Shown here in pieces: positions 1 to 5,992 of a stretch of DNA of 11,287 nt. The DNA is taken from positions 1 to 11,287 of the forward strand of contig CAYQLC010000031.1 in NCBI GenBank assembly GCA_964418325.1, written 5' to 3'. Under the pieces are notes generated by a model. It had not been told where the DNA came from, did not search any database, and saw only the letters and a list, made by a program, of their open reading frames with translations. The DNA comes from IMCC26077 sp964418325. Lineage in GTDB: Bacteria; Actinomycetota; Actinomycetes; Nanopelagicales; Nanopelagicaceae. The stretch's first letter is position 1, and the number at the start of each line of letters is the position of its first letter. A program made the translations under genes and the position numbers.

Positions 1-1289
1 GACAAAGTATCGAGAACAGAATGAAGTTGTTCTTGTAACAGAGTAAACGAGACTGCATCTGCAGGAACAACTGCTTCCGAATCTTCGATCAAATCACCGA
101 ATTCAGAATCGCCTTCTTCACCAAGTGGTGTGTGAAGTGAGATCGGTTCGCGACCATACTTCTGAACTTCCACGACCTTTTCTGGTGTCATATCGAGCTC
201 TTTTGCGAGCTCTTCTGGCGTCGGTTCCCGCCCTAAATCTTGGAGCATCTGGCGCTGAACCCGGGCCAATTTATTGATGACTTCGACCATGTGAACAGGG
301 ATGCGGATGGTGCGGGCTTGGTCGGCCATGGCGCGGGTAATGGCCTGGCGAATCCACCAGGTGGCATAGGTCGAGAACTTGTACCCCTTGGTGTAATCGA
401 ACTTTTCGACTGCACGAATAAGACCGAGATTTCCCTCTTGAATCAGATCAAGGAAGAGCATGCCGCGACCGGTGTATCGCTTGGCAAGCGAGACAACGAG
501 ACGAAGGTTCGCCTCAAGAAGGTGGTTCTTAGCGCGGCGACCATCCTCTGCAATCCAGTCGAGTTCGCGCTTTAACTTCTTCTCAAATTTCTGTCCGCTA
601 TTGAGCGTCTCTTCGGCAAAGAGCCCAGCCTCGACGCGCTTGGCGAGCTCAACCTCTTGTTCAGCATTAAGAAGTGGAACGCGGCCAATCTGCTTTAAAT
701 AATCCTTCACTGGATCGGCGGTTGCACCAGCGGTCACAACGGTCTGGGCAGGCAGGTCATCTTCTTCAGAAGCGGTGAGGGTAAAGCCAGCGCGATCATC
801 CTCAGGCTCGGCCGGCTTCTCTTTTCGCTCAGCATCGACAATGTTCTCCACGCCTTCGAGGTTGTCGCTGACCAGTTCCTTCTCGAGCGATTCAAGATCC
901 TCTAAATCAACCTCTTCCAGCTCAACCTCTTCACCATCGACCTGAGCCTTAGCCACCTTGCCGCCGGTTTTTCCAGGCGCGCTTTTCTCACTCTTCTCTA
1001 CCTTAGGTGCTGGTGATTTTGCAGCAATCTCTTTTTGAAGTTCAGCAGCGAGAGCGGCCTTGCGCGCTTCAATCTCTGCCTTGGTTAAAAATCTTGGACG
1101 TTCTGTTGGAGTTTTCGCCGCAGTTTTTGTAGCAACTTTTTTTGCTGGTGTTTTTGCGGAGGTTTTACTTGGCGCCTTCTTCACTACCTTCTTCGCAGGT
1201 GCAACTTTCTTTGCCGCACTTTTTGCCGCACTTTTTGCAGCGGGTTTTGCGCTGCTCTTGCCCTTTGCGGCATGGCTCTTAGAAGGCAC
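1..1289 (-). CDS. rpoD: Principal RNA polymerase sigma factor SigA/RpoD (3' end outside window)
   Basis: This is the housekeeping sigma-70 factor, which directs RNA polymerase to most promoters. Only the first 429 codons are present; the frame runs off the left edge. Residues 1-65 are rich in Lys, Ala and Pro with AAKS/AAKK repeats, and about 118-180 are acidic; both are typical of actinobacterial SigA/HrdB N-termini. Region 1.2 begins near residue 191 (ADPVKDYLKQIGRVPLL). Region 2 covers about 253-325 and includes NLRLVVSLAKRYTGRG, FLDLIQEGNLGLIRAVEKFD and the promoter-melting motif KFSTYATWWIRQAI. Region 3 starts near 331 (PVHMVEVINKLARVQRQ), with the finger near REPISLHTPLG. Region 4 begins at about 411 (DAVSFTLLQEQLHSVLDTL). 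I chose the GTG start because GAGGA lies 5 bases upstream and no earlier in-frame start is seen nearby. Identity is secure. The DNA-binding end of region 4 is not in the window. Confidence 0.97.
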   Translation of the reverse strand, partial: MPSKSHAAKGKSSAKPAAKSAAKSAAKKVAPAKKVVKKAPSKTSAKTPAKKVATKTAAKTPTERPRFLTKAEIEARKAALAAELQKEIAAKSPAPKVEKSEKSAPGKTGGKVAKAQVDGEEVELEEVDLEDLESLEKELVSDNLEGVENIVDAERKEKPAEPEDDRAGFTLTASEEDDLPAQTVVTAGATADPVKDYLKQIGRVPLLNAEQEVELAKRVEAGLFAEETLNSGQKFEKKLKRELDWIAEDGRRAKNHLLEANLRLVVSLAKRYTGRGMLFLDLIQEGNLGLIRAVEKFDYTKGYKFSTYATWWIRQAITRAMADQARTIRIPVHMVEVINKLARVQRQMLQDLGREPTPEELAKELDMTPEKVVEVQKYGREPISLHTPLGEEGDSEFGDLIEDSEAVVPADAVSFTLLQEQLHSVLDTL

Positions 1290-1294
1290 GTTGA

Positions 1295-1299
1295 TCCTC
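1295..1299 (-). promoter_or_regulatory. Ribosome binding site deciding the rpoD GTG start
   Basis: GAGGA on the minus strand, 5 bases before the GTG at 1289. It supports this GTG, which has no competing ATG nearby in frame. Confidence 0.6.
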
Positions 1300-1353
1300 G
1301 CTACTTGGTTTTGTTCCTGAATCGGATGTCTCCGAATTGCTCCGGATTCCCAT

Positions 1354-1359
1354 ATTGTA
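1354..1359 (-). promoter_or_regulatory. Possible -10 element of the rpoD promoter
   Basis: TACAAT on the minus strand, 64 bases before the rpoD start codon, in the 115-base metX-rpoD gap. I see no convincing -35 hexamer at 16-18 bases. A small hairpin (TCGGA-tgtc-TCCGA, 1322-1335) would lie in the leader. The call rests on one hexamer only. Confidence 0.35.
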
Positions 1360-1404
1360 CTCAGGAAGCGCTACACCGCGCTAAAAATGCGGTTTTGACC
1401 CGCC

Positions 1405-2499
1405 TTAGGAGCGCTCCAGAGCCCTGGAGATCGCCCGCCGGATGATCTCTCCTACCGACTCGACCTCAACGAGGAAGCCATCGTGACCAAAAGGCGAGGA
1501 GAGGACATCGGGAGGTTCAGCAGTAGGGGTGAGATCAGAAATTTCTTGTTGTAGTCGCGGCGGAAAGAGGCGATCAGTATCAATCGCCACGACTATCACC
1601 GGAACCGTTATCGAAGCCAACGCTTTTTCTACGCCACCACGATCGCGACCCACATCATGTGAATTCATCGCTTCGGTGAGAATGATGTACGTGTTTGCAT
1701 CGAAACGCTTGGCAAGTTTGTTCGCTTGATGATCAAGATATGACTCAACTGCATAACGCCCAGTGTCATCACCTTGCATATCGCGACCAAAGCGCATATC
1801 CATTTCCACCTCAGAGCGATAGGTCAGATGGGCAATCCGACGTGCGATACCCATCCCCTCGACTGGGCCGCGCTCCTGCTCGTAGTAGTCCCCAGCATTG
1901 AAAAATGGGTCTTTTTTGATAGCCCTAATCTGAATGCTCGCCGTGCCAATCTGATCCCCGGTAGCAACAGCGGAGGATCCAATTGTGCAAATCGCACCCA
2001 CTTTATCGGGGTGAGTAATCGCCCATTCGAGTGAACGCATACCGCCAAGTGAGGGACCAACAGCGATGAGATATTTATTGATTCCAAATTTCTCAGTGAA
2101 GATCCGTTCGGCCGCGACCATGTCGCGAATTGTTACGGAGGGAAAGCGCGAGCCCCACCGCTTCCCATCGGGAGCAATTGATGCTGGACCAGTTGATCCT
2201 TGACAACCGCCGATGACATTGGGGCAGACGATGAAATATTTATCGGTATCAAAAGGTAATCCCGTGCCAACGAGAGATGGCCACCACGACGGCACATCTG
2301 ACCAACCCGTCAGGGCATGATTAATCAAAATAGCGTTATTTTTCTCGCTATTTAGCGTTCCCCACGTCTGGTAGGCGATAGTGACATCGGGGAGCACCTC
2401 CCCCGATTCCAAAGTGAGGTCGCCGATTTTTAGGAAGCGACGCTCACCTGGATCGTGATGTTCTAACCAAGCCCCGGTGACGGGTAGGTCGGTGTTAAT
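1405..2499 (-). CDS. metX: Homoserine O-acetyltransferase MetX, with non-canonical start
   Basis: An alpha/beta-hydrolase enzyme that transfers an acetyl group from acetyl-CoA to homoserine, giving the substrate for MetY, which is encoded just upstream. Counting from the ATT start, the nucleophile Ser150 lies in GPSLGGM; the catalytic Asp is in AIDTDRLFPP and the His in PFGHDGFL. Other family features are NHALTG, VIGGCQGSTGPAS and the substrate-loop motif RFGRDMQ. Family homology (TDLPVTGAWLEHHDPGERRFLKIGDL) continues upstream of the first NTG codon, a TTG at 2412, and no ATG, GTG or TTG lies in frame before the upstream TGA. An ATT at 2499, preceded by GGGAAG within the end of metY, gives a normal 364-residue protein and is my best start. 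TTG at 2412 would give a shortened 335-residue protein. metY ends 2 bases before the ATT, so the two are probably cotranscribed. Succinyltransferase activity cannot be excluded from sequence alone. Confidence 0.92.
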   Translation of the reverse strand: MNTDLPVTGAWLEHHDPGERRFLKIGDLTLESGEVLPDVTIAYQTWGTLNSEKNNAILINHALTGWSDVPSWWPSLVGTGLPFDTDKYFIVCPNVIGGCQGSTGPASIAPDGKRWGSRFPSVTIRDMVAAERIFTEKFGINKYLIAVGPSLGGMRSLEWAITHPDKVGAICTIGSSAVATGDQIGTASIQIRAIKKDPFFNAGDYYEQERGPVEGMGIARRIAHLTYRSEVEMDMRFGRDMQGDDTGRYAVESYLDHQANKLAKRFDANTYIILTEAMNSHDVGRDRGGVEKALASITVPVIVVAIDTDRLFPPRLQQEISDLTPTAEPPDVLSSPFGHDGFLVEVESVGEIIRRAISRALERS

Positions 2500-2501
2500 T
2501 C

Positions 2502-3815
2502 TTACTTCCCCGCTGCAGCAAACCCAGTCTCAAGATCGGCCTTAATGTCATTGATATCTTCGAGACCAAGACTTAAGCGAACAAGACCAGGAGTGACTCC
2601 AGCAGTGAGTTGCTCTTCTGGGGTCAATTGCGAGTGGGTAGTAGATGCAGGGTGGATCGCTAGTGAGCGAACATCACCAATATTGGCAACATGGCTGAAG
2701 AGTTGAAGAGCTTCTATGAACTTCTTGCCCGCTTCAATGCCACCTTTGAGTTCGAAGGAGAGCACCGCTCCTGAACCCTTAGGAGAATATTTCTTCGCCA
2801 GACCATGCCATGGCGAGGAGGGCAGGCTCGCGTAGTTCACCTTGGAGACCGCTGGATGCTTTTCAAGCCAGGTCGCAACGGCGAGCGCATTCTCGACGTG
2901 GCGTTGGACGCGAAGGCTCAAGGTCTCAAGACCAAGTGCTAAAAGCCAGGCGTTAAATGGGCTAACTGCCGCTCCAGTATCGCGAAGGAGAGTTAAGCGA
3001 ATCTTGAAGATATACGAGAGATTGGCACCAAAGGGCGAACCCACACCCAAGTTCACTGCATAGACAAGACCGTGGTAGCTCGGATCTGGTTCATTAAAGT
3101 TCTTGAAGCGAGCAGGATGCTGCGCGTAATCGAACTTGCCGGCATCGATGATTGCTCCCACCACTGAATTGCCATGACCGGAGAGGAACTTTGTTGCCGA
3201 GTGCACCACCACGTCAGCGCCATGCTCGATCGGCTTGATGAGGTAGGGAGTAGCAACGGTGTTATCGACGATGAGTGGAACTCCGGCATCGTGCGCGACC
3301 TTGGCCACTGCTGCGATATCAAGAAGGTCATTCTTTGGATTAGCAATCGTCTCGCCAAAAAACGCCTTGGTATTCGGGCGAATTGCCTTCTTCCATGACT
3401 CTGGATCATCAGGGTTGTCGACGAAAGTCACTTCAACGCCGAACTTCGGCAAGGTGTAGTGAAAGAGGTTGTAGGTACCACCGTAGAGCGATGGTGAGGA
3501 GACGACATGATCTCCGGCTTCAGCCACGTTCATGATGGCATAGAAGGTCGCCGCTGAACCTGAAGCCACCAGAAGCGCTGCGACTCCACCCTCAAGCGCT
3601 GCCAAACGTTGCTCCACCGTATCTTGGGTGGGGTTCATGATTCGGGTGTAAATATTTCCCAACTCAGCTAAACCAAAGAGGTTTGCTGCGTGAGTGGTAT
3701 CGCGAAATTGATAAGCGGTTGTCTGATAGATCGGCAAGGCACGAGCACCTGTTGTTGGATCAGGAACTTGTCCGGCATGGATCTGTTGCGTATCAAATGA
3801 CCAGTTAGCTGACAT
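2502..3815 (-). CDS. metY: O-acetylhomoserine sulfhydrylase MetY (PLP enzyme)
   Basis: A Cys/Met-metabolism PLP-dependent enzyme that makes homocysteine from O-acetylhomoserine and sulfide (direct sulfhydrylation). At 437 residues it has the length of MetY rather than the shorter cystathionine gamma-synthase (about 380-400). The PLP lysine is K209 in HSATKFLSGHG; D184 in VDNTVATPYL contacts the pyridine nitrogen; the phosphate-binding loop is ASGSAAT at 84-90; YTRIMNPTQDTVEQRLAALEGG (56-77) is the conserved N-terminal block. The C-terminus has SLAIHPASTTHSQL, which binds substrate carboxylate. The start ATG at 3815 has AAGGG 9 bases upstream. An overlapping ATG slightly upstream is out of frame. 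A SAM-IV riboswitch precedes the gene and metX follows it, which strengthens the assignment to methionine synthesis. Confidence 0.96.
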   Translation of the reverse strand: MSANWSFDTQQIHAGQVPDPTTGARALPIYQTTAYQFRDTTHAANLFGLAELGNIYTRIMNPTQDTVEQRLAALEGGVAALLVASGSAATFYAIMNVAEAGDHVVSSPSLYGGTYNLFHYTLPKFGVEVTFVDNPDDPESWKKAIRPNTKAFFGETIANPKNDLLDIAAVAKVAHDAGVPLIVDNTVATPYLIKPIEHGADVVVHSATKFLSGHGNSVVGAIIDAGKFDYAQHPARFKNFNEPDPSYHGLVYAVNLGVGSPFGANLSYIFKIRLTLLRDTGAAVSPFNAWLLALGLETLSLRVQRHVENALAVATWLEKHPAVSKVNYASLPSSPWHGLAKKYSPKGSGAVLSFELKGGIEAGKKFIEALQLFSHVANIGDVRSLAIHPASTTHSQLTPEEQLTAGVTPGLVRLSLGLEDINDIKADLETGFAAAGK

Positions 3816-3824
3816 GACTCATAT

Positions 3825-3829
3825 CCCTT
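3825..3829 (-). promoter_or_regulatory. metY ribosome binding site, possible riboswitch target
   Basis: AAGGG on the minus strand, 9 bases before the metY ATG. It can pair with CCCTT at 3843-3847 immediately upstream, so its accessibility may be what the riboswitch controls (inference). Confidence 0.55.
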
Positions 3830-3846
3830 CATAACTTTCTATAAGG

Positions 3847-3872
3847 GGGTATTACCTTTCGGTGAGATACCC
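3847..3872 (-). promoter_or_regulatory. Putative expression-platform hairpin between SAM-IV aptamer and metY
   Basis: The minus strand reads GGGTAT-ctc-ACC-GAAA-GGT-a-ATACCC, a two-part stem closed by a GAAA tetraloop. Its 5' arm starts within the conserved GCGCGGG end of the aptamer, and its 3' arm overlaps the CCC that can pair with the metY AAGGG. No U-run follows, so it is not an intrinsic terminator. I read it as an anti-sequestor for control of translation. The pairing is visible in the sequence; the mechanism is inferred. Confidence 0.5.
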
Positions 3873-3981
3873 GCGCTTGTCGCTCCGACTTTCGTAGCGA
3901 CCTGGTCTTCACCCGGAGCACCCCACCGCGGTGGAGGGTTGCCGTCCAGTTAGCCGGGGCTTACAACTGGAACTCATGACC
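3870..3981 (-). ncRNA. SAM-IV class S-adenosylmethionine riboswitch aptamer
   Basis: The minus strand begins GGTCATGAG and contains AAGCCCCGGCT, GGCAACCCTCC, ACCGCGGTGGGG, TCCGGGTGAAGACC and a final AAGCGCGGG, in the order I recall for actinobacterial SAM-IV RNAs. Visible pairings are P1 (GGTC/GACC), P2 (CCAGTT/AACTGG) and an extra 3' hairpin (GTCGCT-a-CGA-aag-TCG-g-AGCGAC). The CCGCG of the inner loop can pair with the terminal CGCGG as a pseudoknot. It senses SAM and represses downstream genes, here metY-metX. SAM-I is less likely because of the 3' hairpin plus GCGCGGG element. The inner end of P1 has an A-A mismatch where I would expect a pair. Confidence 0.92.
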
Positions 3982-3989
3982 TAAGGGAA

Positions 3990-4019
3990 AAGATAGGCAA
4001 AAGGCTGAAAAAAGTCCAA
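3990..4019 (-). promoter_or_regulatory. Promoter of the SAM-IV riboswitch-metY-metX transcript
   Basis: TTGGAC (4014-4019) and TATCTT (3990-3995) on the minus strand with an 18-base spacer; the spacer contains a T6 run. The predicted start point, about 8 bases after the -10, falls at the first G of the aptamer (3981), which supports both calls. The promoter lies entirely in the gap after the DUF4192 stop codon. Confidence 0.7.
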
Positions 4020-4038
4020 TAGAGCGCGATTTCGCTCG

Positions 4039-5004
4039 CTAGCCCAAGAGCTCAGCCTCCAACTTTGGATGGAGCTCATGGCGCATAGTGATGAATGCTT
4101 CAGGCGGCCACCCTGCGGCAAAAGTCTTCTGTAACAGGTGAGCCAGCGAGTAGTGCGGGTCATCGCAGAGCGCGCGTTCGAGTGCGCCTTTAGCACCTTG
4201 TGCATCTCCTGCTTCATAGCGGACCAATGCAAGGAGCGTCGCGGTTGGCGCTTGATATCCATCAGGAGCGCAGTCAAGAAGTGCACTCCAGAGCGCACGA
4301 TGTAATTCAAGATTCTCATCGCCATGAGAGCCAATACCAAAATCTCGAACCTGAATATCAGTGAGAGCAACCAATGCATCAGCTACTAAGCGCACCTGTG
4401 TGAGATTTCGATGGATAGTGAAGTAGGAAATAAGGCGAAGTAGCGCGATTACTCCTCGCTTCGAACGTTGCTCTGGCGCAGAACGCTGAAAGTCAGCGTG
4501 GGCTTGGTCGATGAGTTGGGCCAGTGTGGATGTGTTTTGTGATTCGAGCTCAAGTGGCGGCATTATCAAACCTTGAAAGACATGCTCGGCTGCAATGGCG
4601 CTCGATGCGATATCAGGTAGCAGCTCTCCAAGAGGAGAACAGCAGGTTTCCTCCTTGCAGAGAAAGGAGCGCCACCGCCCATTCTGAATAATCAAAAAAT
4701 CTTTGACGGGTGCGATTTCTTCGCACACTCCCTGCAACCTCTCCCAGATCTGATCGCCAGTTTCGCGCGGAAAATCAGGTGAGAGATAGGCAAGGAGGAG
4801 AAGTTGATCTACTTGAGAGTCGCGAAGTGGATCGAGAAAAGCTAGATCTGACTCACGATGCTCTGGGGTGGGTAAATCTGCTTGAACGGCTATTGCGATG
4901 GCGCCGTCAGTGAGCGCGATGAGAACGAGAGATTCCTCTGGTTGTCCATTGAGAAGGAAGGGCACAGCGGTAATGAGTTCGGAGGGAGTGGAGATAGTTG
5001 TCAT
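4039..5004 (-). CDS. DUF4192 family protein, function unknown
   Basis: A 321-residue protein recognised as DUF4192, a domain widespread in actinobacteria with no established biochemical role. The N-terminus carries the family hallmark: an ST-rich start, a PSELITAVPFLLNGQPEESLVLIAL segment (residues 7-31; VPFLLNGxPxESLV is the core) and then a second strand with IAIAVQADLP. Near the C-terminus is a conserved-looking block, ALLDCAPDGYQAPTATLLAL, followed by YEAGDAQGAKGALERALCDDPHYSLAHLL, which has the spacing of a TPR-like helix pair. No signal peptide or membrane segment is evident, so it is probably cytoplasmic. The start ATG has no clear Shine-Dalgarno site. It has the same orientation as the upstream PKD gene (65 bases away) and the downstream metY, but the SAM-IV promoter separates it from metY. 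Confidence 0.85.
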   Translation of the reverse strand: MTTISTPSELITAVPFLLNGQPEESLVLIALTDGAIAIAVQADLPTPEHRESDLAFLDPLRDSQVDQLLLLAYLSPDFPRETGDQIWERLQGVCEEIAPVKDFLIIQNGRWRSFLCKEETCCSPLGELLPDIASSAIAAEHVFQGLIMPPLELESQNTSTLAQLIDQAHADFQRSAPEQRSKRGVIALLRLISYFTIHRNLTQVRLVADALVALTDIQVRDFGIGSHGDENLELHRALWSALLDCAPDGYQAPTATLLALVRYEAGDAQGAKGALERALCDDPHYSLAHLLQKTFAAGWPPEAFITMRHELHPKLEAELLG

Positions 5005-5044
5005 AGCCGCAGAGCGTGCTCGTTAGCTCCGACGAACGATTTAC

Positions 5045-5067
5045 TTATCCACGCGCGCTGTGGAGAA
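5045..5067. repeat. 23-bp inverted repeat resembling paired DnaA boxes / operator
   Basis: The plus strand reads TTATCCACG-cgcgc-TGTGGAGAA. The arms match at 7 of 8 inner positions, and each 9-mer is one mismatch from the DnaA-box consensus TTWTNCACA. It lies 41-63 bases upstream of the DUF4192 start codon, beside the stop codon of the PKD gene. It could be an operator, a DnaA site or chance. Confidence 0.4.
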
Positions 5068-5069
5068 GT

Positions 5070-5540
5070 TCACTGCGTAAAGAAGACTTGGGCGCGAAAG
5101 AGTTCTACCGTGCGGCTGGAGTATGAGCTAATCCCGCTCGGAATCGGGGCCCACGATGAGTGCGGAGTGCGAAAGCGTCCACCCCACTCGCATCGCATCT
5201 GAATCAGATATGTACCAGCGCGAGTGAAGATATGGGCGCTACGAGTAGCGGTGTGCGCCCCTGTCTGGGGCGTGCCATCCCCCCAGAGCCAGGTAATCCG
5301 TGGGGCCAACTCCAACTCAATAGTGGTGTCGAGTATCGGCAAGATTTTTGANNNNNNNNNNNNNNNNNNNNNNNNNNNNNNNNNNNNNNNNNNNNNNNNN
5401 NNNNNNNNNNNNNNNNNNNNNNNNNNNNNNNNNNNNNNNNNNNNNNNNNNNGTTTTGGTGCAATCTTGAGCGCTAGCACCTGTCAAAACGACGAAGGAAT
5501 TCATCACAAGAAAAACCATGAAAAAAAGGAGTTTTTTCAC
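5070..5540 (-). CDS. Secreted protein with PKD-like C-terminal domain, interrupted by assembly gap
   Basis: Two sequenced parts are separated by 100 N. The N-terminal part (5452-5540, 29 codons) is a signal peptide: VKK, a hydrophobic stretch LLFFMVFLVMNSFVVLTG, then ASA before QDCTK, a likely signal peptidase I site. The C-terminal part (5070-5351, 93 residues) has TWLWGDGTPQTG followed by AHIFTRAGTYLIQMRCEWGGRFR, the WGDG and H.F...G.Y pattern of a PKD fold, then W.PIPSG and a final strand. I recall actinobacterial cell-surface proteins with this same WGDG...G.W.PIPG layout. I chose GTG at 5540 because it overlaps the upstream lipoprotein stop (GTGA); GTG at 5552 is an alternative. The parts are in frame across exactly 100 N, but that number is probably a placeholder, so the true length and even single-gene status are uncertain. 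Confidence 0.65.
   Translation of the reverse strand: MKKLLFFMVFLVMNSFVVLTGASAQDCTKXXXXXXXXXXXXXXXXXXXXXXXXXXXXXXXXXXSKILPILDTTIELELAPRITWLWGDGTPQTGAHTATRSAHIFTRAGTYLIQMRCEWGGRFRTPHSSWAPIPSGISSYSSRTVELFRAQVFFTQ
5352..5451. other. Assembly gap of 100 N
   Basis: One hundred unknown bases, a customary placeholder for a scaffold gap of unknown size. It falls inside the PKD-like gene. Any protein drawn through it is provisional. Confidence 0.98.
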
Positions 5541-5881
5541 ACTTCCGCCCACTCGGTACCTAAACGGGTGTATCGCTTAACAATGGAAATGCTCTCATCT
5601 GGGGTTCGCTCACAAGTCAACTGGAGAATCCAGAGTTCATCGCTACCACTCTCCACTTGGATGGAGAGAATCTCAGTGTCATCTGGATTATTTTTCATTA
5701 TGTAATCGATAAGCGATGTTGGTATCTCTGGAGGAATCAGATAACTCTCGAGTGAGCGAAGTGGTGTGTCAGAACCGGTGGGGCCGTGTACCGCACTAGC
5801 CTGATCCGCATCGCGAGCAGAACAACTCGTCAATAGTGCTACCGGCAAAGCCAGCGCCATCAATACATTTCTCGCGTTCAC
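5537..5881 (-). CDS. Small predicted lipoprotein, function unknown
   Basis: A 114-residue protein with a lipoprotein signal: VNARNVLMALALPVALLTSC. The lipobox LTSC puts the lipidated Cys at residue 20, so the mature protein should be anchored to the outer face of the cytoplasmic membrane. The rest has a short Ser/Thr/Asp-rich linker (ARDADQASAVHGPTGSDTP), then a compact region with PPEIPTSLIDYIMKNNPDDTE and strands SIQVESGSDELWILQLTCE and SIVKRYTRLGTEW. The frame is open back to 6052, but I chose GTG at 5881 because it places an Arg before the hydrophobic core and because a promoter-like sequence ends right at it. The stop overlaps the GTG of the PKD gene by 4 bases, so the two are likely translationally coupled and may act together at the surface. 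I do not recognise a named family. Confidence 0.7.
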   Translation of the reverse strand: MNARNVLMALALPVALLTSCSARDADQASAVHGPTGSDTPLRSLESYLIPPEIPTSLIDYIMKNNPDDTEILSIQVESGSDELWILQLTCERTPDESISIVKRYTRLGTEWAEV

Positions 5882-5888
5882 CGGCGCG

Positions 5889-5916
5889 AGAGTAGAGGAG
5901 TACACAGGCCTGCCAA
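5889..5916 (-). promoter_or_regulatory. Possible promoter of the lipoprotein/PKD unit, leaderless
   Basis: TTGGCA (5911-5916), a 16-base spacer and TACTCT (5889-5894) on the minus strand, ending 7 bases before the GTG at 5881. With this spacing the transcript would begin at or next to the start codon. No Shine-Dalgarno site is seen, which fits leaderless translation, common in actinobacteria. Confidence 0.4.
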
Positions 5917-5992
5917 GGAAATAAAAATCTCGCTGTGAATTACTCGCTGGCTCCACTTTTAGATGGGATAACTCACCGCCGCTGTGGTACCA

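Noticed and set aside
1..200. Lys/Ala-rich repeats and acidic tract of the sigma factor N-terminus (encoded around 750-1289) as a novel fusion
   Set aside because: SigA/HrdB proteins of actinobacteria commonly carry such a basic then acidic extension, so this is expected.
240..575. Open plus-strand frame within rpoD
   Set aside because: It is antisense to a secure sigma factor gene and shows no recognisable domain; a shadow frame.
1375..1396. Plus-strand hairpin ACCGC...GCGGT followed by TTTT, as a terminator
   Set aside because: No plus-strand gene lies upstream, and on the minus strand, where metX and rpoD are read, no U-run follows. The stem is only 5 bp.
4021..4050. GAGCG...CGCTC hairpin after the DUF4192 gene with a T6 run, as an intrinsic terminator
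   Set aside because: The T-run is over 10 bases away from the stem and lies in the spacer of the metY promoter; the stem is weak.
3981..4379. Open minus-strand frame overlapping the end of the DUF4192 gene and the metY promoter
   Set aside because: It lies in another frame of a recognisable DUF4192 gene and has no family features; a shadow frame.
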